A DNA stretch of 64,000 nt from Alcaligenes pakistanensis (GTDB lineage: Bacteria > Pseudomonadota > Gammaproteobacteria > Burkholderiales > Burkholderiaceae_B), in the NCBI RefSeq assembly GCF_014652815.1, contig NZ_BMZN01000001.1:562866-626865 (forward strand), in the 5' to 3' direction. Numbering within the stretch: position 1 is the first letter of the stretch; each line of letters starts with the position of its first letter. Below are positions 26,394 to 36,313 of this stretch, in pieces. The translations under genes and the position numbers were made by a program. The notes below the pieces were generated by a model. That model was not told where the DNA came from. It did not search any database and saw only the letters and a list, made by a program, of their open reading frames with translations.

Positions 26394-27485
26394 CTAGAAG
26401 TCGTTGACCGGGTAAGAACCCAGGATTTTGAAAAAGGCGACTTGTTTCTTCAACTCGGTCAAGGCAGCAGCCATGGCGGGTTCGTCACGATGACCGACCA
26501 GATCAACGTAGAAATAGTATTCCCACTGCCCGGTACGAGCGGGACGAGACTCCAGACGAGTCATGGAAACACCATGTACAGCCAAGGGAGACAGCATGTC
26601 ATAAACCGCACCAGCCCGATTGGGTACGGCCAGAATGATGCTGGTTTTGTCATTTCCGCTAGGCATTGCTTCGATATTACCGATAGCCAGAAAACGGGTG
26701 CGGTTATGCGGATCGTCCTGAATGCCCGCTTCCACCACACCCAGATTCCAGGCGGCCACGGCCGTATTACCGGCAATCGCGGCCACGGTGGGATCAGAAG
26801 CGGCAATGCGAGCAGCTTCAGCATTGCTGGAAGCCGCTTCACGCAACAGCTGCGGATAATGCTTTTGCAGCCAGTTCTGACACTGTGCCAAGGCCTGAGG
26901 GTGGGCCATCACGCGGGTTACGCCTTCCATGCCACCGGTCTGCGTCAACAGATTATGGTGCACACGGATCGAGCGCTCGCCCAAGACACGCAAAGGTGAG
27001 TTCAGCAGCAAATCCAGCGTGCGATTTACCGCCCCTTCCGTCGAGTTTTCAACGGGCACGATACCCACTTCAGCCTGACCGACTTCGACGCTGCGAAAGA
27101 CCTCGTCAAAGGAATCGCATTGCAGCCCATCCAGAGCATGGCCGAAATGCTCATAAGCGGCCTGCTCCGAGAAAGACCCTTGCGGACCCAGATAGGCAAC
27201 CCGCAGGACGCTTTCCAGCCCACGGCAGGCAGAAATAATCTGCCCCCATACCGCTTCAACAGCAGCTGGCGTAAACGGGCCCACATTTTCAGACTGCAAG
27301 CGACGCACAATACGTGCCTCACGCTCGGGCTTGAGGATAACTTCCTCGGTATTGAAGTCCTGCTTGATCTTGCCCACTTCCAAAGCTGCACGAGCGCGCT
27401 CGTTAAGCAGCTCCAGGATCTGGCGATCCAGCTCATCAATACGATTGCGCCAAGGGAGCAGACGCTCAGTTAAGGTATTAGCCAT
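26394..27485 (-). CDS. pheA: Bifunctional chorismate mutase / prephenate dehydratase
   Basis: A 363-residue P-protein. An AroQ chorismate mutase domain (about 8-95) is followed by the dehydratase domain (VAYLGPQGSFSEQAA to NRTRFLAIG) and a C-terminal ACT domain (about 280-355) for phenylalanine feedback. The frame opens with a TTG four codons earlier, but the ATG at 27485 (MANTLTERLL) is the better start. It overlaps the serC stop by 8 bp. Confidence 0.95.
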   Translation of the reverse strand: MANTLTERLLPWRNRIDELDRQILELLNERARAALEVGKIKQDFNTEEVILKPEREARIVRRLQSENVGPFTPAAVEAVWGQIISACRGLESVLRVAYLGPQGSFSEQAAYEHFGHALDGLQCDSFDEVFRSVEVGQAEVGIVPVENSTEGAVNRTLDLLLNSPLRVLGERSIRVHHNLLTQTGGMEGVTRVMAHPQALAQCQNWLQKHYPQLLREAASSNAEAARIAASDPTVAAIAGNTAVAAWNLGVVEAGIQDDPHNRTRFLAIGNIEAMPSGNDKTSIILAVPNRAGAVYDMLSPLAVHGVSMTRLESRPARTGQWEYYFYVDLVGHRDEPAMAAALTELKKQVAFFKILGSYPVNDF

Positions 27486-28587
27486 TCCGTCGTTCAAAAT
27501 CAGTCATGAAATCGATAAGTGCCTGCACACCCTCCAGCGGCATGGCGTTATAGATCGAGGCGCGCATACCGCCTACGCTCTTGTGCCCTTTCAAGGAGGT
27601 CAAGCCAGCTGCGGTCGCCTGTTCCAGGAACAAGGCGTCCAAAGACTGATCTTGCAACAGGAAAGGCACGTTCATACGCGAGCGATACGCCGGATGCACC
27701 GTGTTGCTGTAAAACGCCGAGGCGTCCAGGTATCCGTACAAAGCCTGAGCCTTGGCGGCATTCAGCGCTTGCATTGCCGGCACACCACCCTGACGCTCCA
27801 ACCACTTGAACATCAGGCCAGCCATGTAAATCGAATAGGTCGGCGGCGTGTTGAACATGGACTGCTGCTTTTCGATGTTGGCGTAGTTGAACGCCGACGG
27901 GCAGACGTCCATGGCATGACCGAGCAGGTCTTTACGGATCATCATCAGGGCAATGCCGGACATGCCAGCATTTTTCTGCGCCCCGGCGTACGCCACAGAC
28001 ACACGCGAGAAATCAATCGGGCAGGACAGGATATTGGAAGACACGTCGGCCACCACCGGCACGTCCAGCTGAGGGATGTCGTTGAACTCCACCCCACCAA
28101 TGGTTTCGTTGGTGCAAACGTGCAGGTAAGCCGCATCCGAGCGCAACTCCCATTGGGACGGCTCTGGAAACCAGGTCCAGGGCGCCCACTCTTTGCCCTG
28201 ATCCTGCCAGGCCTGCCCACTGCTACCGGCAATGCGAACATCGCCGTAACGCTGCGCTTCCTCGTAGGACTTCACCGACCAGCTGCCCGAGAGCACATAG
28301 TCGGCTTTGCCACTGCCATTGCGTTGAATCAGGTTCAAAGGCAGCAGGCCATTCTGGCCCTGCGCCCCGCCCTGCAGAAACAGTACGGCGAAGTCGTCCG
28401 GCACGGACAACAAAGCACGTAAATCAGCTTCTGTTTCATCACGCACGCCCATGTAGTCTTTACTACGGTGGCTCATTTCCATGATGGACATGCCGGTGCC
28501 ATGCCAATCGGTCATTTCACCCGCCGCTTGCTCCAGCACTTCCAACGGCAGCATCGAGGGGCCTGCCGAAAAATTCCATACGCGCAT
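27478..28587 (-). CDS. serC: Phosphoserine aminotransferase
   Basis: A 369-residue PLP enzyme of serine and pyridoxal phosphate synthesis. [21 protein letters not shown] is a signature start and AGAQKNAGMSG carries the PLP lysine. Its ATG shares one base with the gyrA stop (TAATG), so translation is coupled to gyrA. Confidence 0.97.
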   Translation of the reverse strand: MRVWNFSAGPSMLPLEVLEQAAGEMTDWHGTGMSIMEMSHRSKDYMGVRDETEADLRALLSVPDDFAVLFLQGGAQGQNGLLPLNLIQRNGSGKADYVLSGSWSVKSYEEAQRYGDVRIAGSSGQAWQDQGKEWAPWTWFPEPSQWELRSDAAYLHVCTNETIGGVEFNDIPQLDVPVVADVSSNILSCPIDFSRVSVAYAGAQKNAGMSGIALMMIRKDLLGHAMDVCPSAFNYANIEKQQSMFNTPPTYSIYMAGLMFKWLERQGGVPAMQALNAAKAQALYGYLDASAFYSNTVHPAYRSRMNVPFLLQDQSLDALFLEQATAAGLTSLKGHKSVGGMRASIYNAMPLEGVQALIDFMTDFERRNG

Positions 28588-31274
28588 TACTCGTTTTCCT
28601 CGCTGGGTGGTTCCGCCTGGTCTTGGGCGGAATCAGTTTGATTATCCTGCTCAAGACTATCGGACTCCTGTGCCTCTTCGCCAGCCAGCTCGGCATCCAC
28701 CTCGTCGTCGGTTTCAACGACGCGGTATACGCCAGAGAGTTCGCTGCCGTCATCCACACTGATCAGGGTAACGCCTTGTGTGGCACGGCCCATTTCGCGG
28801 ATTTCGGATACGCGGGTACGCACCAGCACACCGGCATTGGTGATCAGCATGATCTCGTCGGTTTCGCGTACCAGCACAGCGCCCACCACCTTGCCGTTAC
28901 GGGCAGAGGTTTGGATGGCAATCATGCCCTTGGTACCACGGCCATGACGGGTGTATTCACCAATCGGGGTGCGCTTGCCAAAACCGTTCTCGGTTGCCGT
29001 CAGCACCGATTGCGTTTCATCTTCAGCCACCAGCAGGGCAATAACGGACTGACCTTCTTCCAGCGTCATGCCACGCACACCACGGGCAGCACGGCCCATA
29101 GGACGAACATCGCCTTCATCAAAGCGCACGGCCTTGCCTGCATCAGAGAACAGCATGACGTCGTGTACGCCGTCAGTCAGTTGGGCACCAATCAGGTAGT
29201 CTCCCTCGTCCAGGCCCACGGCAATAATGCCGGCCTTGCGGGGGTTGGAGAAGTCAGACAGCGGGGTCTTTTTGACCGTACCGCGCGTGGTCGCCATGAA
29301 CACGAACTGCTCTTCGCTGAATTCCTTGACGGACAACACCACGTTGATCTTTTCGCCATCTTCCAGAGGGAACATATTGACGATAGGACGGCCACGCGAG
29401 TTGCGCGAACCTTGTGGCACTTCCCAAACCTTGAGCCAGTACACACGGCCACGGTTGGAGAAGCACAGCAGGTAGTCGTGCGTATTGGCGATAAACAGCT
29501 TGTCGATCCAGTCGTCCTCTTTCATGGCAGTGGCTTGTTTGCCACGACCGCCACGACGTTGAGCACGGTACTCAGACAAAGGCTGGCTCTTGATATAACC
29601 GGTATGCGAGAGGGTCACCACCATGTCCATGGGGGTGATCAAATCTTCGGTATCCAGCTCGGTCGCGTTGTGCTCAATTTGAGAGCGACGCAGATCCTTG
29701 CCAGTGGCCGAGAACTCGTCACGCACGGCGATCAATTCATCGCTGATGATGGCCGACACACGAGAGGGACTGGACAAGATATCGAGCAGATCAGCGATCT
29801 TGTCCATGATCTCGCGGTACTCATTAACAATCTTGTCCTGCTCCAGACCTGTCAAGCGCTGCAAGCGCATGTTCAGGATTTCTTGAGCCTGGACTTCACT
29901 CAAGCGGTACAGGCCTTCAGAGCCCATGCCGAACTCATTACCCAGATCGTCGGGACGATAGGCCTGACGCCCCCCCACAATGGCGCTGGTGTCGGCGCGC
30001 GCCAACATTTCACGCACCAAACCGGAGTCCCAGGAACGAGCCATCAGCTCGACACGAGCGACAGGTGGAGTCGGCGCAGCCTTGATGATTTCGATGAATT
30101 CATCAATGTTGGCCAGTGCGACCGCCAAACCTTCCAGCACATGACCGCGCTCGCGCGCTTTGCGCAGCTGGAACACGGTACGACGTGTGACCACTTCGCG
30201 ACGGTGGCTCAGGAAGTAATCCACCAGCTGTTTCAGGTTGAGTAAACGGGGCTGGCCATCGACCAGTGCCACCATGTTCATCCCGAAGGTTTCTTGCAGC
30301 TGCGTGTTCTTGTAGAGGTTGTTCAGCACAACCTCGGGCACTTCGCCACGCTTGAGCTCGATCACCAAACGCATGCCGTCCTTGTCGGACTCATCGCGAA
30401 TATCGGAGATACCCTCGACGCGCTTTTCGTTGACCAGCTCGGCAATACGTTCTTGCAGGGACTTTTTATTGACCTGGTAGGGGATAGCATCGACCACGAT
30501 GGCCTGACGATTGCCCTTTTCCATGTCTTCAAAGTGCGTGCTGGCGCGCATGATGACGCGACCACGACCCGTGCGATAGCCCTCGCGCACACCGGACATG
30601 CCATAAATAATGGCGCCGGTCGGGAAGTCAGGGGCCGGGATGTATTCGATCAGCTCATCAATCGTGCAGTCAGGGTGGCTCAGGTAATACAGACAGCCAT
30701 TGACCACTTCAGCCAGGTTATGCGGCGGAATGTTGGTCGCCATGCCTACGGCAATACCCGAGCTGCCGTTAACTAGCAGGTTAGGCAGACGCGAGGGCAA
30801 GAGGGCCGGTTCTTTTTCGCTGCCATCATAGTTAGGCACGAAGTCCACGGTTTCCTGGTCGATATCGGCCAACAATTCGTGGGCGATCTTGGCCAGACGG
30901 ATTTCGGTATAACGCATGGCAGCGGCGTTATCCCCGTCGATGGAACCAAAGTTACCTTGTCCGTCGACCAGGGTGTAGCGCATGGAAAAGTCCTGCGCCA
31001 ACCGCACGATCGTGTCATAGACGGCAGAGTCACCATGAGGGTGGTACTTACCGATCACATCACCGACGATACGAGCCGACTTCTTATAGGCACGATTCCA
31101 GTCGTTATTGAGTTCATGCATGGCGAACAAGACACGGCGATGCACGGGCTTCAAACCATCTCGCACGTCGGGAAGTGCACGGCCCACAATCACGCTCATG
31201 GCGTAATCGAGGTAGCTGCGGCGCATCTCCTCTTCAAGCGAAACGGGAAGCGTCTCCTTGGCAAAGGAATCCAT
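28587..31274 (-). CDS. gyrA: DNA gyrase subunit A
   Basis: An 895-residue subunit of the type II topoisomerase that introduces negative supercoils. The catalytic Tyr122 is in AAAMRYTE, and the quinolone-determining segment reads GDSAVYD (81-87) with susceptible-type Ser83 and Asp87. The GyrA-box QRRGGRGK, needed for DNA wrapping, is present in the C-terminal domain. An acidic tail (about 40 residues rich in Glu, Asp, Gln and Ser) ends the protein. It is the first gene of the large cluster and its stop touches serC. Confidence 0.98.
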   Translation of the reverse strand: MDSFAKETLPVSLEEEMRRSYLDYAMSVIVGRALPDVRDGLKPVHRRVLFAMHELNNDWNRAYKKSARIVGDVIGKYHPHGDSAVYDTIVRLAQDFSMRYTLVDGQGNFGSIDGDNAAAMRYTEIRLAKIAHELLADIDQETVDFVPNYDGSEKEPALLPSRLPNLLVNGSSGIAVGMATNIPPHNLAEVVNGCLYYLSHPDCTIDELIEYIPAPDFPTGAIIYGMSGVREGYRTGRGRVIMRASTHFEDMEKGNRQAIVVDAIPYQVNKKSLQERIAELVNEKRVEGISDIRDESDKDGMRLVIELKRGEVPEVVLNNLYKNTQLQETFGMNMVALVDGQPRLLNLKQLVDYFLSHRREVVTRRTVFQLRKARERGHVLEGLAVALANIDEFIEIIKAAPTPPVARVELMARSWDSGLVREMLARADTSAIVGGRQAYRPDDLGNEFGMGSEGLYRLSEVQAQEILNMRLQRLTGLEQDKIVNEYREIMDKIADLLDILSSPSRVSAIISDELIAVRDEFSATGKDLRRSQIEHNATELDTEDLITPMDMVVTLSHTGYIKSQPLSEYRAQRRGGRGKQATAMKEDDWIDKLFIANTHDYLLCFSNRGRVYWLKVWEVPQGSRNSRGRPIVNMFPLEDGEKINVVLSVKEFSEEQFVFMATTRGTVKKTPLSDFSNPRKAGIIAVGLDEGDYLIGAQLTDGVHDVMLFSDAGKAVRFDEGDVRPMGRAARGVRGMTLEEGQSVIALLVAEDETQSVLTATENGFGKRTPIGEYTRHGRGTKGMIAIQTSARNGKVVGAVLVRETDEIMLITNAGVLVRTRVSEIREMGRATQGVTLISVDDGSELSGVYRVVETDDEVDAELAGEEAQESDSLEQDNQTDSAQDQAEPPSEENE

Positions 31275-31334
31275 AGGTCAATTCTTTATAGATATGGGTT
31301 AAGCAGTAAGCCAGCCGTAAACGGACAAGGGGAA

Positions 31335-31343
31335 ATTCTAGCA
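31335..31343 (-). promoter_or_regulatory. Extended -10 promoter candidate for gyrA
   Basis: On the minus strand TGC-TAGAAT (TAGAAT at 31335-31340) forms an extended -10 element 61 bp ahead of the gyrA ATG. No good -35 is visible, which is common for extended -10 promoters. Confidence 0.4.
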
Positions 31344-31618
31344 CTTTCACATAGAGGGACGCAGCGTAGCGCAGCGACAAGGCGGGCAATGTGCAATCCA
31401 AAGCGCGGATTCGTCAAAAATCCTTCACCTGCTAATCATGTTGCTCATTGTTCAACAGGACAGCCCCACCCGCCTCCTGTTGCCTAAAACCAACAATAAC
31501 AGGAAAGAACAAGGCTAATTCCACGCATCTTCACGAATCGTTCCCCGTCCCCCTCACGCATGTGGCCGAAATGTCTTAAGATTCGACCTAACACGCATGA
31601 AACCCAGCGCAAGCAAGT
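31344..31618. other. Intergenic stretch between gyrA and ompA
   Basis: Divergent promoter region. Apart from the gyrA and ompA promoter candidates listed separately, I see no gene, RNA structure or repeat of note. Confidence 0.5.
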
Positions 31619-31678
31619 CTTTATTCTGTTTAAAGGATTGCTATACTGGTTCCGTTAATCAGCGGCAGGGGTTCGCTG
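31619..31678 (+). promoter_or_regulatory. ompA promoter and 5' leader hairpin
   Basis: TATACT (31642-31647) is a good -10 with TTTATT 17 bp upstream as a weak -35. The leader that follows contains CAGCG (31660-31664) / CGCTG (31674-31678), a small hairpin near the 5' end of the kind that stabilises ompA mRNAs. GAGGAG precedes the ATG. Confidence 0.5.
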
Positions 31679-31714
31679 CGGTCACTTAACAGCATCAGCT
31701 CAACGAGGAGAAAT

Positions 31715-32311
31715 ATGAACAAACCCTCCAAAATCGCACTTGTACTCGCCATTGCCGCTGCATCGGCCACCGGTGCAGTTTCCGCACAAGAGTCCGGCGA
31801 AGTTAACAACTGGCAAAATCCGTTCGGCGACGTTTGGAAAAACGGCACCAACGAACTGTGCTGGCGTAACAATTTCTGGACACCTGCTACAGGTATTCCA
31901 GGTTGTGACGGTGTGCCCGTTGCCCAAGCCCCCGAAGCTCCTGTCGTCGCTCCTACTGTCACTAAAGTGACTTTGAACGCTGACACGTTCTTCGACTTCG
32001 ACAAAGCCACCATCAAGCCAGAAGGCCGCCAGGTTCTGGATCAAGTAGCTGACACTGTTCAGTCTATCGATCTGGAAACTCTGATTGCTACAGGTCACAC
32101 AGACTCGATCGGCGCTGAAGCTTACAACCAGAAGCTGTCCGAGCGTCGCGCCAATGCTGTTAAAGCATACTTGGTCAACAAGGGCGTATCTGCTGACCGT
32201 ATCTACACCGAAGGCAAGGGCGAAGCCAACCCCGTGGCGTCTAACAAGACCCGCGAAGGCCGTGCTCAAAACCGTCGCGTAGAAATCGAAATCGTGGGCA
32301 ACCGCAAGTAA
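31715..32311 (+). CDS. ompA: OmpA-family peptidoglycan-binding protein, short form
   Basis: A 198-residue exported protein with a signal peptide cut after AVSA (24/25). The first mature 60 residues have Cys49 and Cys64 (possible disulfide), then a Pro/Ala linker (about 68-82), then the OmpA domain (about 85-195) with FFDFDKATI, GHTDSIG (127-133) and NRRVEIEI. It is too short for the eight-strand barrel of enteric OmpA and resembles the short Bordetella-type OmpA. It probably tethers the outer membrane to peptidoglycan. Confidence 0.9.
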   Translation: MNKPSKIALVLAIAAASATGAVSAQESGEVNNWQNPFGDVWKNGTNELCWRNNFWTPATGIPGCDGVPVAQAPEAPVVAPTVTKVTLNADTFFDFDKATIKPEGRQVLDQVADTVQSIDLETLIATGHTDSIGAEAYNQKLSERRANAVKAYLVNKGVSADRIYTEGKGEANPVASNKTREGRAQNRRVEIEIVGNRK

Positions 32312-32350
32312 TTCTTGCTGCATCACGTATTTCTGTAGCTAAGGCTACAA

Positions 32351-32385
32351 TTAAGGCTCCGCTTTTGCGGGGCCTTAATTTTTTT
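32351..32385 (+). terminator. Rho-independent terminator of ompA
   Basis: Stem TTAAGGCTCCGC / GCGGGGCCTTAA with loop TTTT (one bulge-like mismatch), followed by a run of seven T. It lies 10 bp ahead of the ubiG start, so ubiG depends on read-through or a promoter near the terminator. Confidence 0.85.
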
Positions 32386-32394
32386 GGATGAGCC

Positions 32395-33117
32395 ATGACC
32401 GCTTCCACCGTCACTAATGCCAATGTTGATCCTGCAGAGATCGATAAATTCAGTGCGCTGGCTTCCCGCTGGTGGGACCCAGACAGTGAATTCAAGCCGC
32501 TGCACGCCATCAATCCCCTGCGTCTGGACTGGATTTTGTCCTACACCGGTTCCCTGGCGGGTAAACAGGTACTGGATGTCGGTTGTGGTGGCGGGATTTT
32601 GTCAGAAAGCCTGGCTCAGTCCGGTGCTGATGTTACCGGCATTGATCTGGCCGAGCGCTCCTTGAAAATCGCCCGTTTGCACAGTCTGGAATCGGGTGTA
32701 CCGGTCAAATACGAGATGGTCAGCGCCGAAGACATGGCGGATCAGCACCCTGGGCGCTTTGATGTGGTCACCTGCATGGAAATGCTGGAACACGTTCCCG
32801 ATCCAGGTTCCATCATTCGAGCCTGCTCCAAATTGGTCAAACCCGGTGGCTGGGTCTTTTTCTCGACCCTGAACCGCAACCCCAAATCCTTTCTGTTTGC
32901 TATTGTGGGCGCCGAGTATGTTTTGGGTTTGATGCCCAAAGGCACACACAGCTATGAAGGTTTCATCAAGCCCAGCGAGCTGATTTCCTCGGCACGTCGC
33001 AGCGGTCTGGATGCTCTGGCCTTGAAGGGTCTGGAATACAACCCGATTACCAAACACTATCGCCTGTCGGGCGACACCTCCGTCAACTACCTGCTGGCCA
33101 GCCGTCGCCAAAGCTAA
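32395..33117 (+). CDS. ubiG: Ubiquinone biosynthesis O-methyltransferase UbiG
   Basis: A 240-residue SAM-dependent enzyme for both O-methylation steps of ubiquinone synthesis. The SAM motif [13 protein letters not shown] begins at 59, and the N-terminal [23 protein letters not shown] is the UbiG signature. gph follows after 5 bp. Confidence 0.96.
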   Translation: MTASTVTNANVDPAEIDKFSALASRWWDPDSEFKPLHAINPLRLDWILSYTGSLAGKQVLDVGCGGGILSESLAQSGADVTGIDLAERSLKIARLHSLESGVPVKYEMVSAEDMADQHPGRFDVVTCMEMLEHVPDPGSIIRACSKLVKPGGWVFFSTLNRNPKSFLFAIVGAEYVLGLMPKGTHSYEGFIKPSELISSARRSGLDALALKGLEYNPITKHYRLSGDTSVNYLLASRRQS

Positions 33118-33122
33118 GCCCC

Positions 33123-33818
33123 ATGAATAAACTGGTTCTCTTTGATTTTGACGGCACTCTGGCCGACTCTGCCCCAGATCTGGCCGCCACCGCCAATCGC
33201 ATGCGCCAAGCGCGTGGCTTGCCCGACTTGCCTTACGAAGACCTGCGCCCCTACGCCTCCCATGGCGCACGAGGCCTGATCAAAGTCGCGCTGGATATCC
33301 ATACTGATCATCCTGAGTATGCACAGCTGCGTGCACACTTTCTGCAGGATTACCACGACCACATGACAGAGCTGACCTATCTGTTCGATGGCGTGGCTCC
33401 CCTGCTCAAGCAATTAGAGCAAGCAGGCTACACCTGGGGAATTGTCACCAATAAGCTGGAATATCTGGCACTGCCCCTGATCCGTCATCTGGGTCTGGAA
33501 GCAGGCTGCGCGGTCACCGTAGGCGGCGACACAACCCAGCACACCAAGCCCCACCCAGAACCCTTGCTCTATGCCGCCAAGCAAGCAGGTTTCGCTCCCG
33601 AAGACTGCTTGTACGTAGGCGACGACTTGCGTGATATTCAGGCTGGACAGGCCGCTGGCATGGCAACCATGATTGCCGCCTATGGCTACTGTGCTGACGA
33701 CGACAGTATCGGCACCTGGCAGGCAGACCTGACGGTTCACCATGCTGGCGATATCTGGGAAGGAGTTCAGCGGTGGGCTAACGATCAGCTTTCCCGCCCT
33801 TCTCCGTTAGTCTGCTAA
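33123..33818 (+). CDS. gph: Phosphoglycolate phosphatase (HAD family)
   Basis: A 231-residue HAD phosphatase. Motif I DFDGTLADS has nucleophile Asp8 and Asp10, followed by a helical cap, VTNK (motif II), HTKPHPEPLL (motif III lysine) and VGDDLRDIQAGQAAGM (motif IV). It removes 2-phosphoglycolate formed in DNA repair or by oxygenase reactions. It is in an operon with ubiG, a frequent pairing in Burkholderiales. Confidence 0.9.
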   Translation: MNKLVLFDFDGTLADSAPDLAATANRMRQARGLPDLPYEDLRPYASHGARGLIKVALDIHTDHPEYAQLRAHFLQDYHDHMTELTYLFDGVAPLLKQLEQAGYTWGIVTNKLEYLALPLIRHLGLEAGCAVTVGGDTTQHTKPHPEPLLYAAKQAGFAPEDCLYVGDDLRDIQAGQAAGMATMIAAYGYCADDDSIGTWQADLTVHHAGDIWEGVQRWANDQLSRPSPLVC

Positions 33819-33825
33819 ACAAGTT

Positions 33826-34692
33826 CTAGGGCAACAGCTCCGACAGGCGCTGCTGCATCCAGATCGCTGCAGGCGGCAAGGCCTGTCCCTGCCGCCACAG
33901 CATCCGCACCGGCAACGGCGGCAGTACCATTTCCTGACAATGCAGCTGGGTCAGTTTATTGCGCAGATTCTCATACTCGGCAATATTCAACGGCAAAATC
34001 GCCCAGCCCAGACTATCAGCCACCATATCGGCAATGACATAAAAGCTGTCTGAACGCCAAACACTAGGGCTGACTACCGTCTGTTCCATCCCTTCGATAT
34101 GAATCAATAGTTGCCGGTGTGCAGTCAGTTCTTTACGGCTGACTTGATACTGGCTGGCCAATTGGTGCGTACGCGCAACACAAATCGCCTGTGGGACCGC
34201 GCCAATATAACTTTGTGCAAAAGACGTGGCATCAGCACCTCGATCAAACTGAAAAGCAACATCCGAGCGGCCATCACTGACGTAATCCATAACCTCTGAC
34301 GCCGTTCCATTCCAGATCGTCAGCTCCAACGCTGGCCAGCGGACCGCAAGCTCCTTAAGCAGCAAGCGCAAAGGCTCCTGAGGTAAAGCCTCATCCAGGC
34401 TGATTTCCAGGCGCGCCGACTGCCCCTGCGACAAGTCCATCGCCCGGCGATTCAGCACCTCCACCTGACGCAGCAAAGCCTTGGCCTCCAGCAGCATAAT
34501 TTCCCCCGGCACAGTCAGGCTCAGAGTGCGCCGTGAACGATCAAACAACTCCAGATTCAGATCGGCTTCCAGCAAGGAGATCGACGTACTGACGGCAGAC
34601 TGCACCTTGCCCAATTCTTTAGCAGCTTGGGTCATGGAGCCGGTTTCCACCACCGCCACGAAATGTCGAATACGCTCTAAAGTTAGTTCCAT
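33826..34692 (-). CDS. LysR-family regulator of the adjacent efflux gene
   Basis: A 288-residue LysR-type regulator. The winged HTH (about 1-60, with MTQAAKELGKVQSAVSTSISLLE) is followed by a periplasmic-binding-type effector domain. It is divergent from the MFS efflux gene and shares with it an intergenic region that contains a perfect inverted repeat, the usual layout for control of the neighbour and of itself. The effector is unknown. Its last base is only 8 bp from the gph stop, convergent. Confidence 0.88.
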   Translation of the reverse strand: MELTLERIRHFVAVVETGSMTQAAKELGKVQSAVSTSISLLEADLNLELFDRSRRTLSLTVPGEIMLLEAKALLRQVEVLNRRAMDLSQGQSARLEISLDEALPQEPLRLLLKELAVRWPALELTIWNGTASEVMDYVSDGRSDVAFQFDRGADATSFAQSYIGAVPQAICVARTHQLASQYQVSRKELTAHRQLLIHIEGMEQTVVSPSVWRSDSFYVIADMVADSLGWAILPLNIAEYENLRNKLTQLHCQEMVLPPLPVRMLWRQGQALPPAAIWMQQRLSELLP

Positions 34693-34693
34693 T

Positions 34694-34710
34694 CATCTAT
34701 TTTATAGATG
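34694..34710. promoter_or_regulatory. Perfect inverted repeat, operator candidate for the LysR regulator
   Basis: CATCTAT-TTT-ATAGATG, with perfect 7 bp arms. It contains the T-N11-A pattern of LysR-type sites and starts 2 bp upstream of the lysR ATG, suitable for autorepression as well as control of the efflux gene. Confidence 0.6.
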
Positions 34711-34777
34711 CTAATTAACTTTGTCTGTTGATATTATTGATAGATCATTAGGACTTTCCCTAGTCTTCCGTACTTAT

Positions 34778-36313
34778 ATGCTGCACAGCTCGATTACCCA
34801 TCAAGCGCAAATCGCTCCCTTATCTCCAAGCCGTCGCTGGTCGATCCTAGCGATTGTCTCGGTTGCCTTATTACTCATTGTGGTGGATATGACGGTGCTC
34901 TACACCGCTCTGCCACGTCTGACTCACGACCTGCAAGCCTCGGCATCAGACAAGCTCTGGATTATCAATAGCTACGCCTTGGTTGTCTCCGGACTGTTGC
35001 TGGGCATGGGCACCCTGGGCGACCGCCTGGGTCACAAGCGCCTGTTCCTCTCTGGCCTGGCCTTCTTTGGTGTGGCTTCAATAGCCGCGGCCTATTCCCC
35101 AAACCCGACCGCACTGATTGCGGCCCGTGCCTTCCTGGGTATCGCAGCGGCCATGATGATGCCCGCGACCTTATCGTTGATTCGGATCACTTTCCTAGAC
35201 GAACGTGAGCGCGCCGTCGCCTTTGGGGTATGGGCCTCCATCGCATCTGGTGGTGCCGCTTTCGGCCCTGTAGTGGGCGGCTTCCTGCTGGAACACTTCT
35301 GGTGGGGCTCGGTCTTTCTGATCAACGTCCCTATCGTATTGATCGCTTTGCCATTGGGTTGGATGCTGGTGCCCCGCTCCACGCCAGACGCATCCCGCCC
35401 CTGGGACCTTAAGGGCTCCTTGCTGATTATGGTGGGTCTGGTAGCCAGCACCCTGGCCATCAAGGAAATGGGCAAGCTGCACACCAACTGGGGGCTGACT
35501 GCCGCTGCCCTGATCACCGGCATCGTGTTTTTAAGCTGGTTTGTACGTCAGCAAAACCGTAGTCGCTTTCCCTTGCTGGACTTTGCCCTGTTCCGGGATG
35601 CCACCCTTAGCACCGCGGTCCTGTCTGCGCTAACCGCTTCGGCAGCCCTGATCGGAATGGAACTGGTCTTTAGCCAACGCCTGCAACTGGTCTTGGGCTT
35701 CTCACCACTGGAAGCGGGTCTGGCGATTATTCCTTTGCCTTTAGCTGCTTTCCTGGCAGGTCCATTGGCCGGCCGGCTGCTGATGGTCATTGGCAGCAAA
35801 CACTTACTGGTTGGCTCTTTAAGCCTGGCAGGTGCAGGAATGGCCGCGTACCTCTTGTGGCATAACAGTGCACAAGCACTACAAATAACCGGTCTGGTGA
35901 TGCTGGGCCTGGGAGTAGGCGCTGCCATGACAGCCGCCTCCAGCACCATCATGCAAAGTGCCCCACCCTCACGGGCCGGTATGGCGGCCTCCGTAGAGGA
36001 AATGTCTTACGAGTTGGGAGGTGCCTTAGGTGTCACCATCATGGGCAGCCTGCTGTCTTTCGTCTACAGCGCCAGCCTAATTTTGCCTGATTCTTTAAGC
36101 GACAAAGAACTGGCTTACGACAGCCTGGATCAAGCCTTACTAATGGCAGAAACCATGCCACAAGAACTGGCAATAAACTTAAGTGAACTGGCCCGAGACT
36201 CTTTCGACAAGGGTTATGTGGCTGTGTTGGCTAGTTGTACGGCTATCTTATTGATGGCCGCTTTGGCAGTCTGGTATTTCCAGCGCAAACCAGCCCATCA
36301 AGACGCCGTCTAA
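34778..36313 (+). CDS. MFS efflux transporter, DHA2 family, SmvA-like
   Basis: A 511-residue protein with about 14 hydrophobic spans. Motif A GDRLGHKR follows TM2, and WASIASGGAAFGPVVGGFLLEHFWWGSVFLINVPIV closely resembles SmvA, which exports quaternary cationic compounds (methyl viologen, chlorhexidine, acriflavine-type dyes). A TTG start 19 codons earlier is possible, but the ATG at 34778 (MLHSSITHQA) fits better. No strong Shine-Dalgarno is seen. In enterobacteria smvA is paired with a TetR repressor; here the partner is LysR-type. The gene end overlaps fdxA by 3 bp, convergent. Confidence 0.82.
   Translation: MLHSSITHQAQIAPLSPSRRWSILAIVSVALLLIVVDMTVLYTALPRLTHDLQASASDKLWIINSYALVVSGLLLGMGTLGDRLGHKRLFLSGLAFFGVASIAAAYSPNPTALIAARAFLGIAAAMMMPATLSLIRITFLDERERAVAFGVWASIASGGAAFGPVVGGFLLEHFWWGSVFLINVPIVLIALPLGWMLVPRSTPDASRPWDLKGSLLIMVGLVASTLAIKEMGKLHTNWGLTAAALITGIVFLSWFVRQQNRSRFPLLDFALFRDATLSTAVLSALTASAALIGMELVFSQRLQLVLGFSPLEAGLAIIPLPLAAFLAGPLAGRLLMVIGSKHLLVGSLSLAGAGMAAYLLWHNSAQALQITGLVMLGLGVGAAMTAASSTIMQSAPPSRAGMAASVEEMSYELGGALGVTIMGSLLSFVYSASLILPDSLSDKELAYDSLDQALLMAETMPQELAINLSELARDSFDKGYVAVLASCTAILLMAALAVWYFQRKPAHQDAV

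Noticed and set aside
28623-30245. 540-codon plus-strand open frame opposite gyrA
   Set aside because: Antisense to the conserved gyrA sequence; His/Gln/Thr-rich composition typical of shadow frames.
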